From: DFXE01 sp032054765
GTDB taxonomy: Bacteria; Bacteroidota; Bacteroidia; Bacteroidales; Tannerellaceae
Reading direction: 5' to 3'
Length of the DNA: 64,000 nucleotides
Assembly (NCBI GenBank): GCA_032054765.1
Contig: DAMBSC010000007.1
Coordinates: forward strand, 1-64,000
The position numbers and the translations under genes were made by a program. The stretch's first letter is position 1, and each line of letters opens with the position of its first letter. Positions 1 through 7,538 of this stretch are shown here, one piece after another. The notes beneath the pieces were generated by a model, which made no database searches, was not told the origin of the DNA, and saw nothing but the letters and a program-made list of their open reading frames with translations.

Positions 1-149
1 CTTGTCTTGTTTTCATTTTAACTCTTTTTGTGTCAACCTATTTTAGGACAAGACAGACTGACCATTCAGTGATTTTCTACTCAAATTCCTTGATCCTATT
101 CGTTTGGTTAGTAATAAAGTCCTCTTCTTTTAAGTCTTTATTCCTGAAA

Positions 150-249
150 GTTTAATCGGCTCACGGAGGTGAGGCGATTGACTCACAAGGGTGATCCGGT
201 CGCCTCACAAGGGTGAGTCGATCGTTTCACCCCTGTGAGCCGATTAAAC
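150..249. repeat. 100-bp symmetrical array of four TCAC-N4-GTGA palindromes
   Basis: Four imperfect palindromes TCAC-N4-GTGA are centred at 166.5, 188.5, 210.5 and 232.5, exactly 22 bp apart. The array is bracketed by a perfect 15-bp inverted repeat, GTTTAATCGGCTCAC at 150-164 and its complement at 235-249. The dyad centre of the whole block (199.5) falls exactly midway between units 2 and 3. It lies about 300 bp upstream of the ECF sigma gene in otherwise featureless DNA. It could be a multi-site operator, a cruciform or hairpin-forming element, or a dispersed intergenic repeat. The function is not known to me. Confidence 0.85.
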
Positions 250-500
250 CGATACATCTTAATTACTAATAGTTAATGTACAATCCATTAATATACAGAT
301 TGGTTTGATTAAAATAAAGTTGTTGCTCAAATCGCCTAAATACTCAAAAAAATTATATTTATCCTCATTTTTCGGCATTCATCTCTCCTTTCACCTTTGC
401 TGTCACCACATCTGACTTGTGCACAATGTGTTAACCATCGAGTGACAGGTGAAACGAAGAAAATAAACAAACACAGTGTAGAAGCGTTATCGATTTTTAT

Positions 501-508
501 TATATTTG
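501..508 (+). promoter_or_regulatory. Bacteroidetes -7 element of the ECF sigma gene
   Basis: TATATTTG matches the Bacteroidetes housekeeping -7 consensus TAnnTTTG and lies 40 bases before the sigma factor start. No clear TTTG -33 element is visible, so the call rests on the -7 match and its position. Confidence 0.45.
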
Positions 509-548
509 TTTTTATTCTTGATGACCACAGACAGATGACTATGCTTTT

Positions 549-1097
549 ATGAATGAACTATTTTTTCTGAATAAACTAAAACAAGGTGATAAAGAGGCTT
601 TTTCTTTACTTTTTACTACTTATTATAAAGACCTTGTTCTTTTTGGTGGTAATTACTTGCCCAACCAAGTTATTTGTGAAGATATTGTTCAGTCAGTGTT
701 TCTTAAATTATGGAGAGATCGTATGGTATTAACCATTGATACTTCTATAAAATCATATTTATTAAAGGCTGTTCGTAATAGTTGCCTTGATGAAATCAGG
801 CACAGGAATGTGGTGTATGAGCATGAATCGCATATGTTGTCGAATACATTCCTTGATGATTTAGATACGGAAAATTATATTCTTTATTCAGACTTACAGG
901 AACATTTGAATAAAGCTTTACTAGAAATGCCTCCTGCTTATAGAGAAGCATTTGAATTAAACCGGTTTGAAGGATTGAAATATCGTGAAATAGCGCAAAG
1001 ATTGAATGTTTCTGAAAGAACCGTGGAAGTCAGAATCAGTAAAGCGATAGAATTATTAAAAAAACATATGAAAGAGTTTCTTTTATTGTTTTTTTAG
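549..1097 (+). CDS. ECF sigma-70 factor (FecI-like)
   Basis: This 182-residue protein is an extracytoplasmic-function RNA polymerase sigma factor. Region 2 (about residues 15-80) contains the core-binding and -10-recognition helices, including the E-D-I-V-Q-x-V-F-x-x-L-W segment. Region 4 (about 120-175) carries a helix-turn-helix (Y-R-E-I-A-Q-R-L-N-V-S-E-R-T-V-E) that reads the -35 element. The length is normal for the Bacteroidetes expansion family. It sits directly ahead of a FecR-type anti-sigma factor and an STN-bearing SusC. In that arrangement the outer-membrane receptor senses its glycan and FecR releases the sigma factor to transcribe the uptake genes. A candidate target motif occurs twice downstream. 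The specific inducing glycan cannot be read from the sequence. Confidence 0.93.
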   Translation: MNELFFLNKLKQGDKEAFSLLFTTYYKDLVLFGGNYLPNQVICEDIVQSVFLKLWRDRMVLTIDTSIKSYLLKAVRNSCLDEIRHRNVVYEHESHMLSNTFLDDLDTENYILYSDLQEHLNKALLEMPPAYREAFELNRFEGLKYREIAQRLNVSERTVEVRISKAIELLKKHMKEFLLLFF

Positions 1098-1105
1098 AGA
1101 TTATA

Positions 1106-1134
1106 TATGTGGAGAATTTAAAGATAAACGTCTT
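1106..1134 (+). promoter_or_regulatory. Candidate ECF-sigma promoter before fecR-like gene
   Basis: TATGTGG (1106-1112) and AAACGTCTT (1126-1134) are separated by 13 bases. The same two blocks with the same gap recur at 2201-2229, before susC. TGTGG and CGTC are 16 bases apart, a spacing typical of -35/-10 elements of ECF promoters. A start site near 1139 would favour the second ATG (1156) of the anti-sigma gene. Confidence 0.6.
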
Positions 1135-1140
1135 TACTAT

Positions 1141-2184
1141 ATGAAGGAAAAAAACATGACCGATTTTAAAGATATGGATCATCTTATTATTTCTATTCTT
1201 AGCGGGAAAGGAAACAAGGATGAAATGGATCAATTGAAAACCTGGATAGAGAATGCTCCTGAGAATAAGCTTTATTTTCAAGAATCGGTTAATATTTGGC
1301 AAGGTTTACATCCGGCATTTAATTATGAAGAGATTGATATCCAAAGAGCCCGGAAGAAAGTAATGAAGCAGATAGAAGGAGAAAAAGTTTTATATAAAAT
1401 CTTGACATACTGGCAGCGGATAGCTGCAGTGATTGTCATTCCGCTTATTCTGCTATCAGTTTATCTACTTACAGAATATCAGCAGGAGATAAAGGAAGAG
1501 ATAATTTATCAGGAGTTAATCGCCCCTTATGGTACAATTTCACATGTTAGCTTGCCTGACGGTTCAAGTGTATTCCTAAACAGTGGTAGTAGTTTAAGAT
1601 ATCCGGTTCGTTTTGGGAAAGGTGAAAGAAATGTGCAACTTGATGGAGAAGGATATTTTGAAGTACAATCTGATAAAAAGAATCCTTTCATTGTAGAAAC
1701 ATCTGAAATGAAACTTGTTGCCACTGGTACTCGATTTAATGTAGAAGCGTATGCAATTGATTCGATTACAGCAGTAACGATGGTAAGCGGTGAAATAAGT
1801 ATCTCGTTTAATGATTCTCAGCCAATTCAGGTACGACCCAATCAGAGGGCCTTTTATAATAATCAAATACAGAATATTGATATTGTGAGAACAGATCCTT
1901 ATAAATGGTATGCCTGGAAAGATGGGCTGATGATTTTCAGGGATGATCCGCTTTCTTATGTATTTAAGAGACTCTCTCAGACCTTTAATGTGGAAATCAA
2001 TTTAAAAGATACAACAGTTGCAGAGGATTTATATCGGGCGACATTTGGCGATGAATCATTAGATGAGATTCTTCGTTTACTGGAAAAGACAGCACCGATT
2101 AAATTCGTCCATCACAAAAGAACACAGACAAAAGATAATCTTTTTGGAAAGCAGCTGATTGATGTTTACAAACGAATAAAATAA
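1141..2184 (+). CDS. FecR-family anti-sigma factor
   Basis: This 347-residue inner-membrane protein probably holds the upstream ECF sigma factor inactive and relays the signal from the SusC STN domain. A cytoplasmic N-terminal part (1-90) is followed by one membrane helix at about 92-110, a periplasmic FecR domain (about 125-225; note L-P-D-G-S-x-V-x-L-N-S-G-S) and a C-terminal DUF4974-like domain (about 260-335). The size is normal for Bacteroidetes members. It begins 43 bases after the sigma stop. Two in-frame ATGs exist, 1141 and 1156. If the ECF-type motif at 1106-1134 is a real promoter, 1156 is the likelier start because 1141 would leave almost no leader. The family assignment is firm; the partner is inferred from adjacency. 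Confidence 0.92.
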   Translation: MKEKNMTDFKDMDHLIISILSGKGNKDEMDQLKTWIENAPENKLYFQESVNIWQGLHPAFNYEEIDIQRARKKVMKQIEGEKVLYKILTYWQRIAAVIVIPLILLSVYLLTEYQQEIKEEIIYQELIAPYGTISHVSLPDGSSVFLNSGSSLRYPVRFGKGERNVQLDGEGYFEVQSDKKNPFIVETSEMKLVATGTRFNVEAYAIDSITAVTMVSGEISISFNDSQPIQVRPNQRAFYNNQIQNIDIVRTDPYKWYAWKDGLMIFRDDPLSYVFKRLSQTFNVEINLKDTTVAEDLYRATFGDESLDEILRLLEKTAPIKFVHHKRTQTKDNLFGKQLIDVYKRIK

Positions 2185-2200
2185 AAAAAAGAATTTTTCC

Positions 2201-2229
2201 TATGTGGTAATTTATTGTTGAAACGTCTT
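2201..2229 (+). promoter_or_regulatory. Candidate ECF-sigma promoter of the susCD operon
   Basis: This is the second copy of TATGTGG-N13-AAACGTCTT: TATGTGG at 2201-2207 and AAACGTCTT at 2221-2229, with a TGTGG to CGTC spacing of 16. It would start transcription near 2236 and give susC a leader of about 180 bases. The identity of both blocks and of the gap with the copy at 1106 argues for recognition by the same sigma factor. Confidence 0.65.
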
Positions 2230-2323
2230 ATATATAAGAACAGATATTTGTAACCCTTAAATGTAATGCCTATGAAACCATAATCACATCACCACAATCC
2301 ATCCACAGCATAAGGATAAACAA

Positions 2324-2352
2324 AAAGGAAAGGTGTGCGAGACCTCTCCTTT
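2324..2352 (+). promoter_or_regulatory. Leader hairpin before susC
   Basis: Eleven-base arms at 2324-2334 and 2342-2352 pair with a single A/C mismatch around a 7-base loop. A run of ten T follows at 2369-2378, but about 16 bases from the stem, so this is not a textbook terminator. It may be an attenuator or an RNA-processing or stability element in the susC leader. Confidence 0.45.
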
Positions 2353-2414
2353 AGATGTTTAGCTGTAATTTTTTTTTTAAGTTAATCTTATTTTTAAACT
2401 AAACAAGCAAATGT

Positions 2415-5400
2415 ATGAATTTCTATTTAAATAAAAAAAACAGAAGGTATGATTATGCCATTAAAGTTTTCCACATTATGAGGTTCTGTCTGCTTTTCTT
2501 TATTATCGGTATGGTACAAGCCTTTGCAGTGAGTACCTATTCTCAATCGGCAATGATAAATCTTCGAATGAGCAATGTTACAATAGAAGATGTAATAAAC
2601 CACATTGAAGAGCAAAGCGAGTTTCGCTTTCTCTATAATAAAAAAATAGTAAACGTTGACCGAAAGACATCCATTAGTATAACAGATAATCCGATTGCGG
2701 ATGTGTTGAATGAGCTCTTCAAAAACACAGATATTGCGTATACGATTAGTGATAGGCATATTGTTTTAAATAAAAAAAATACATTGAACCAGCTTCCTAC
2801 AGTCCAACAGAACAGCCGGAAAGTAACCGGTGTAGTGGCTGATTCATACGGAGAACCACTTCCAGGAGTAAATATAACAATTAAAGGTACGGCTATAGGG
2901 GTTACTACTGACCTTGACGGGCAATATAACATTGATATTCCTAATGATAGAACGGTATTGACATTCTCTTTTATCGGATACAAACCTCAGGATGTTCCGG
3001 TTGGAAACCGGGCTATTCTGAATGTTACTTTAAATGAAGATGTTCAACAGATGGATGAAGTAGTTGTAGTAGGCTATGGTTCCCAGCGGAAAAGTGATCT
3101 GACAGGGTCTATTGTTTCTGTCAAAGGAGATGATCTGACACAGTTTCCGACTATGCGTCCTGATCAGGCATTGCAAGGACGAGCTGCCGGAGTTGCTATT
3201 CAGCAGACCGACGGTGCTCCAGGAGGAAATGTAATGATTCGTATCAGAGGTGGCAACTCTATTTCGGGAGGTAATGAGGCACTGGTTGTAGTTGATGGTT
3301 TACAGGGTGCGGACCTAAGTGTTATAAACCCTAATGATATTGAATCTATGGAAGTATTGAAAGATGCTTCAGCGACAGCAATATATGGTGCTCGGGGTGC
3401 CAATGGGGTCATCTTGATTACAACAAAACGAGGTAAAACAGGTAAACCTGTATTTGACTATAGTTATAGTATTGGTGTTCAAAATTTGAGAAAAAAGCTT
3501 GATTTATTAGATGCTGCCGGTTATGCAGAAAAAGCAAACCTTTACTATTCAACTCAAGATATAGAAAGTGGTTCTCAGATAACTCCTGTATTGCCATTTA
3601 CCTCTTCTGATATTGAAGAGTTCAGAAGGACAGGGGGTACGGACTGGCAGGATGAAACCTTCCGTACAGGAATATTGCAGAATCATCAGTTATCCATGAG
3701 TGGAGGTTCTGATCAGTTTAAGTATTTTGTATCAGGAGGATATCTCGATCAGGAAGGTATTTTAATAAACTCGGAATACAAAAGGTATAATATCAGAACA
3801 AACCTGGATACTAAAGTAACATCCTGGCTGGATGCCGGTATTAGTTTGAACTTGATGAAAGCAAAAGGAAATGTTCCTCCTATAGGTGAAGGTACTGCTT
3901 TTGGTGACATTCTGGGACAGGTAATTAACACAATTCCCCGATTTGACCCTTGTACTCCTGTTTACAATAGTGAAGGTGGTTATAATTTCAGGGCCAATAC
4001 CGCTAACCGGTCGTATGCAGATACGGATGTTTGGAATCCGGTAGCGACGGCTCTTGAAACATTTAATGAAAGAAATACAATCCTTTCAGAAGCAAATGCC
4101 TATCTGGAAGTAAAGTTTTTAAAAGATTTCACCTTTAGAATTACGGGATCGGCCTCTATTACAAGCGAGGATTACATGAAATATCATGGGACTAAGACAC
4201 AGCCAGGTTGGGGAACCAGCGGTAGGGGAACTTATGAGTCTAGTTTGAGTCAATATTTTCAAAATTCTAATATTTTGACTTATAATAAGCAAATTGATAG
4301 TCATCGGTTTACTGTTACGGCTGTTGCAGAACAACAATTTTCTCAATATAAAGAGACTTTTATGGATGCACAAGGATTCTTTAGTGATGATACCGGAATG
4401 AAGGATCTGGCGGGTGCAAGTCAGATAAATGAAAGATATAACAATTTTTCGAAGAGAGGTATTAACTCATATCTGGGACGGGTGAATTATGCTTTTCAAG
4501 ATAAGTATTTAGCTACAGCCAGTATCAGAACGGATGGTTCTTCTGTATTCGGAGATAACAATAAATGGGGATATTTCCCCTCCGGATCACTTGCATGGAA
4601 AGTAACAGAAGAAAAGTTCATGGAAAGTCTGACCTTTTTATCTAATTTAAAGATAAGAGGAAGCTGGGGTAAAACAGGTAATCAGGGTATATCGCCTTAT
4701 CAGTCTTTACCGTCAGTAGGTTCCGGATATGATTATCCATATCTTGGTTCAGGTTCAAGAAATATTGGTTACAGATTGACAAATGCCGCTAATCCGGATC
4801 TTAAATGGGAAACAACCACACAAACGGATATCGGTCTAGATTTAGGTTTTTTTGATCAGCGGTTGATGTTTACAGTTGATGTCTATAAGAAAAAAACAAA
4901 AGACTTATTACTAGCTAAGCAAGTTCCAGCGTATACCGGTTTTTCTACAGCGCTCTATAACATCGGTTCAATAGAAAATAAAGGTCTTGAGATGTCTGTT
5001 GAAGCATTCCCTGTTCAAACTAATGATTTTACCTGGAGTACAAGCTTCAATATCTCTTTCAACAGAAGTAAAGTGCTTCAATTAGCAAGTGATTTGCCAT
5101 TACGTATGCGTACAAACCCGGGTGGAGGATACCAGTTTTGGAGTAATAACTGGGCGCTTAAACAACTGGTGGTTGGACAACCTGTCGAACAAATGTACGG
5201 ATATGTTTACGAAGGAATATGGGGAACAGATGAAGCAGCCGAAGCTCTAAAGTTCGGAAGACTTCCTGGTGATCCTAAATGGAAAGATGTAGATGGTGAT
5301 GGTAAAATTAATCTGGCCGGTGATGGAAACGAAGTTATTGGGAATGCAAGCCCCAAATTCTTCTACGGATGGAACAATAATCTAACCTATAAGAACTTTA

Positions 5401-5918
5401 ATCTGTCTTTCCTGATACAAGGAAGTTATGGTAATGATATATTCAATGCGGTAAGAATAAAGCTTGAAAATCCGGCAAATGGTACAAGTGCCAAACTGAT
5501 GTCTGATAGATGGACACCAGACAACCAGAAAACGGATGTACCTGCATTTATTTCAGGATGGGAAAGACATCAGGCATTAACTATTCCGGGAACAAATGAG
5601 CAGTATACAAATGAAACTCGTTATATTGGTAATGATACCCGTTCTTCACGTTGGGTAGAAGATGGATCATATATTCGTTTGAAGAATATTACCTTATCTT
5701 ATAATTTACCTGCTTCAGTTTTAAGAACATTACATATTCATAATTTAATGGTTTATGTTGCTGGAGCCAACCTGATTACTATAACAAAATATTCAGGGTA
5801 CGATCCGGAAGTAAGTTCGTTTAACAGGACATCAAGCGGAACAGGAGGAGTAGGTATTGACCTGAGTAATTATCCTACTGCGAAAACGGTTAGTTTCGGT
5901 ATTAATTTAACTTTTTAA
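2415..5918 (+). CDS. SusC/RagA-family TonB-dependent receptor with STN domain
   Basis: This 1167-residue outer-membrane transporter imports an oligosaccharide with TonB/ExbBD energy. After a signal peptide (to about 43) comes an STN domain (about 50-120), which contacts FecR in transducing receptors. A carboxypeptidase-regulatory-like beta domain follows (about 135-215), then the TonB-box/plug start M-D-E-V-V-V-V-G-Y-G near 213 and a 22-strand barrel to the C-terminus. The STN domain is what distinguishes sigma-controlled SusC proteins and fits the adjacent ECF/FecR pair. The stop is 10 bases before the susD ATG, so the two are co-transcribed. The substrate is unknown; downstream enzymes hint at an acetylated or amino-sugar-containing glycan. 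Confidence 0.96.
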   Translation: MNFYLNKKNRRYDYAIKVFHIMRFCLLFFIIGMVQAFAVSTYSQSAMINLRMSNVTIEDVINHIEEQSEFRFLYNKKIVNVDRKTSISITDNPIADVLNELFKNTDIAYTISDRHIVLNKKNTLNQLPTVQQNSRKVTGVVADSYGEPLPGVNITIKGTAIGVTTDLDGQYNIDIPNDRTVLTFSFIGYKPQDVPVGNRAILNVTLNEDVQQMDEVVVVGYGSQRKSDLTGSIVSVKGDDLTQFPTMRPDQALQGRAAGVAIQQTDGAPGGNVMIRIRGGNSISGGNEALVVVDGLQGADLSVINPNDIESMEVLKDASATAIYGARGANGVILITTKRGKTGKPVFDYSYSIGVQNLRKKLDLLDAAGYAEKANLYYSTQDIESGSQITPVLPFTSSDIEEFRRTGGTDWQDETFRTGILQNHQLSMSGGSDQFKYFVSGGYLDQEGILINSEYKRYNIRTNLDTKVTSWLDAGISLNLMKAKGNVPPIGEGTAFGDILGQVINTIPRFDPCTPVYNSEGGYNFRANTANRSYADTDVWNPVATALETFNERNTILSEANAYLEVKFLKDFTFRITGSASITSEDYMKYHGTKTQPGWGTSGRGTYESSLSQYFQNSNILTYNKQIDSHRFTVTAVAEQQFSQYKETFMDAQGFFSDDTGMKDLAGASQINERYNNFSKRGINSYLGRVNYAFQDKYLATASIRTDGSSVFGDNNKWGYFPSGSLAWKVTEEKFMESLTFLSNLKIRGSWGKTGNQGISPYQSLPSVGSGYDYPYLGSGSRNIGYRLTNAANPDLKWETTTQTDIGLDLGFFDQRLMFTVDVYKKKTKDLLLAKQVPAYTGFSTALYNIGSIENKGLEMSVEAFPVQTNDFTWSTSFNISFNRSKVLQLASDLPLRMRTNPGGGYQFWSNNWALKQLVVGQPVEQMYGYVYEGIWGTDEAAEALKFGRLPGDPKWKDVDGDGKINLAGDGNEVIGNASPKFFYGWNNNLTYKNFNLSFLIQGSYGNDIFNAVRIKLENPANGTSAKLMSDRWTPDNQKTDVPAFISGWERHQALTIPGTNEQYTNETRYIGNDTRSSRWVEDGSYIRLKNITLSYNLPASVLRTLHIHNLMVYVAGANLITITKYSGYDPEVSSFNRTSSGTGGVGIDLSNYPTAKTVSFGINLTF

Positions 5919-5928
5919 TTCAAGCAAT

Positions 5929-7407
5929 ATGAAATGTAATATAATTAATATATTGAAAGGTCTCTTTGGAGTACTTTTGGTCGGGATGACATCATGTGCA
6001 GACTTGGATGAAGCTCCTGAAGGAATATTAACTCCCGGTAATTTTTATTCAACTGTTCAACAGTGCGAATCTGCTTTGGTTGGCTCAATGAATTCTTTAT
6101 TCACAACCTGGGGAGGATACAATACAACACCTAATTGGCCTAGCGGACAACAGCCCGGATCATTAGGTCACTCTCCCACAACAAGTACGAATCAATGGGG
6201 ATGGCATTACAGATCTATAAACAATATTAATCCGGTGATCGGGTCTATTAAGGCAGGGAAGTTGGACGCTGAAAGTAAAGCAAAAGTAGATGATGTTTTA
6301 GGACAGGCTTACTTTTTAAGAGCATTCAATTACTTTTGGTTGGTACAATTATATGGTAAATTACCATATATTGATGAAAATACGCCGGATTTGATTACCA
6401 ATGATTTAACACCTGAATCACGGGAAGAGATTTCGACTGTATATGCTAAGATTGTATCAGACTTAGAAAACGCTGCTCAGTTAATGGCTGATTATGCTTC
6501 TTCAACTCCTGCTAAGCCGAACAAATGGACTGCGAAAGCTTTATTAGCCAAAGTTTATTTAACAATGGCTACTGCACCACTTAATCAATCGGAAAACTTT
6601 GCAAAAGCAAGAGATCTGGCTGATGATGTGATAAATAACAGCCCTTACGAACTGATCCCTATCATAGATATTTTTAATTCCTCCAATACCAATAACAAAG
6701 AATTTATTTTTGCTTTCCAATATACAGATGATTATCCTGCTATGCCAGGAGAAGCCTGGGGGCCGGAGAGCGACTGGGGTACCTGGGGAGATGGTAAAGT
6801 TAGAACAGTATGGGCTGAAAAATATCCGGAACAACCGCGTAAAAATTATTATCTAAGAACCTATTGGCCAACTAATCTGAAAGCTGATCCATCTGAATGG
6901 AATTGGGTGCATTATGTAGAATCAATCGACCAGATCCCTTGGGATGGTAAAAAATGCTGGCCAAACTTTACGATTGCTCAGCAATTAGATGGTGAACAGT
7001 CTAACGTTGCTATGCCTATACTAAGATATTCAGAGATGTTCTTGATATACGCAGAAGCAGCCAATATGGCAAACGGCAGTCCTACTCAGCTGGCAGTAGA
7101 CAGGTTAAATATGATTATTGATCGTGCAAATACTCCTTTTGATTCTCAAATACCTCAGACCTCAACAGAAGGAACTGAAGAAAGAGCTACAATTGGTATG
7201 TCGAAAGAAGCATTCGATACGAAAGTTTTTGAAGAGAGAAACTGGGAACTTTGTTTTGAGTTTACAGCCTATTTTGATGTATTACGAAAGAGAGTTTTGA
7301 AAGAAGTGAATGAGCCGGATGCATACAATTTTGTGGAAACGGATTACCTCTTTCCAATACCTCAGTATGACGCAACATTTATAGGAAATAATCCGGGGTA
7401 TGAATAA
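5929..7407 (+). CDS. SusD/RagB-family surface glycan-binding lipoprotein
   Basis: This 492-residue surface lipoprotein acts as the lid of the SusC channel and binds the glycan. The N-terminus has a lipobox ending in Cys (G-M-T-S-C, about residue 24). The early L-D-x-x-P-E-G motif, the helical TPR-like core and the C-terminal R-N-W-E-L-C-F-E followed by F-P-I-P are all SusD hallmarks. The length is usual. It follows susC by 10 bases and is followed by a strong hairpin at 7419-7464, which may reduce expression of the enzyme genes relative to susCD. Ligand specificity cannot be deduced. Confidence 0.95.
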   Translation: MKCNIINILKGLFGVLLVGMTSCADLDEAPEGILTPGNFYSTVQQCESALVGSMNSLFTTWGGYNTTPNWPSGQQPGSLGHSPTTSTNQWGWHYRSINNINPVIGSIKAGKLDAESKAKVDDVLGQAYFLRAFNYFWLVQLYGKLPYIDENTPDLITNDLTPESREEISTVYAKIVSDLENAAQLMADYASSTPAKPNKWTAKALLAKVYLTMATAPLNQSENFAKARDLADDVINNSPYELIPIIDIFNSSNTNNKEFIFAFQYTDDYPAMPGEAWGPESDWGTWGDGKVRTVWAEKYPEQPRKNYYLRTYWPTNLKADPSEWNWVHYVESIDQIPWDGKKCWPNFTIAQQLDGEQSNVAMPILRYSEMFLIYAEAANMANGSPTQLAVDRLNMIIDRANTPFDSQIPQTSTEGTEERATIGMSKEAFDTKVFEERNWELCFEFTAYFDVLRKRVLKEVNEPDAYNFVETDYLFPIPQYDATFIGNNPGYE

Positions 7408-7418
7408 TACGTGATTTT

Positions 7419-7464
7419 CCAAAAGGAAGCATCCTTTTCGAAAGGAGGGTGCGTCCTTTTTTGG
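7419..7464 (+). terminator. Hairpin after susD, terminator or attenuator
   Basis: CCAAAAGGA at 7419-7427 pairs with TCCTTTTTTGG at the right end, and an imperfect inner stem continues around TTTCGAAA. The right arm ends in six T. It sits 12 bases after the susD stop and 75 before the next gene of the same strand. It therefore probably works as a partial terminator or 3' stabiliser within the operon. Confidence 0.6.
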
Positions 7465-7538
7465 AGAAAACAATATATCCTTTTTTAGGAATTAATTTAC
7501 TTAATATAAAAGAATATCATTTATAATATGCTTGAGAT

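Larger units (their letters stand above)
1..548. other. Intergenic region without a gene
   Basis: No convincing coding frame is visible in these 548 bases. The stretch holds the palindrome array at 150-249, an 8-bp inverted repeat TGTCTTGT at 3-10 with ACAAGACA at 48-55 that may be the edge of an upstream terminator, and the sigma gene promoter near 501. Otherwise it is AT-rich DNA in which I recognise nothing. Confidence 0.6.

Noticed and set aside
150..249. Possible CRISPR or rho-independent terminator
   Set aside because: Spacers of 10 bases between palindromes are too short for CRISPR and there is no T-run; better described as a phased palindrome array.
1036..1302. 88-codon minus-strand frame across the sigma/anti-sigma junction
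   Set aside because: It is a shadow of two well-supported plus-strand genes.
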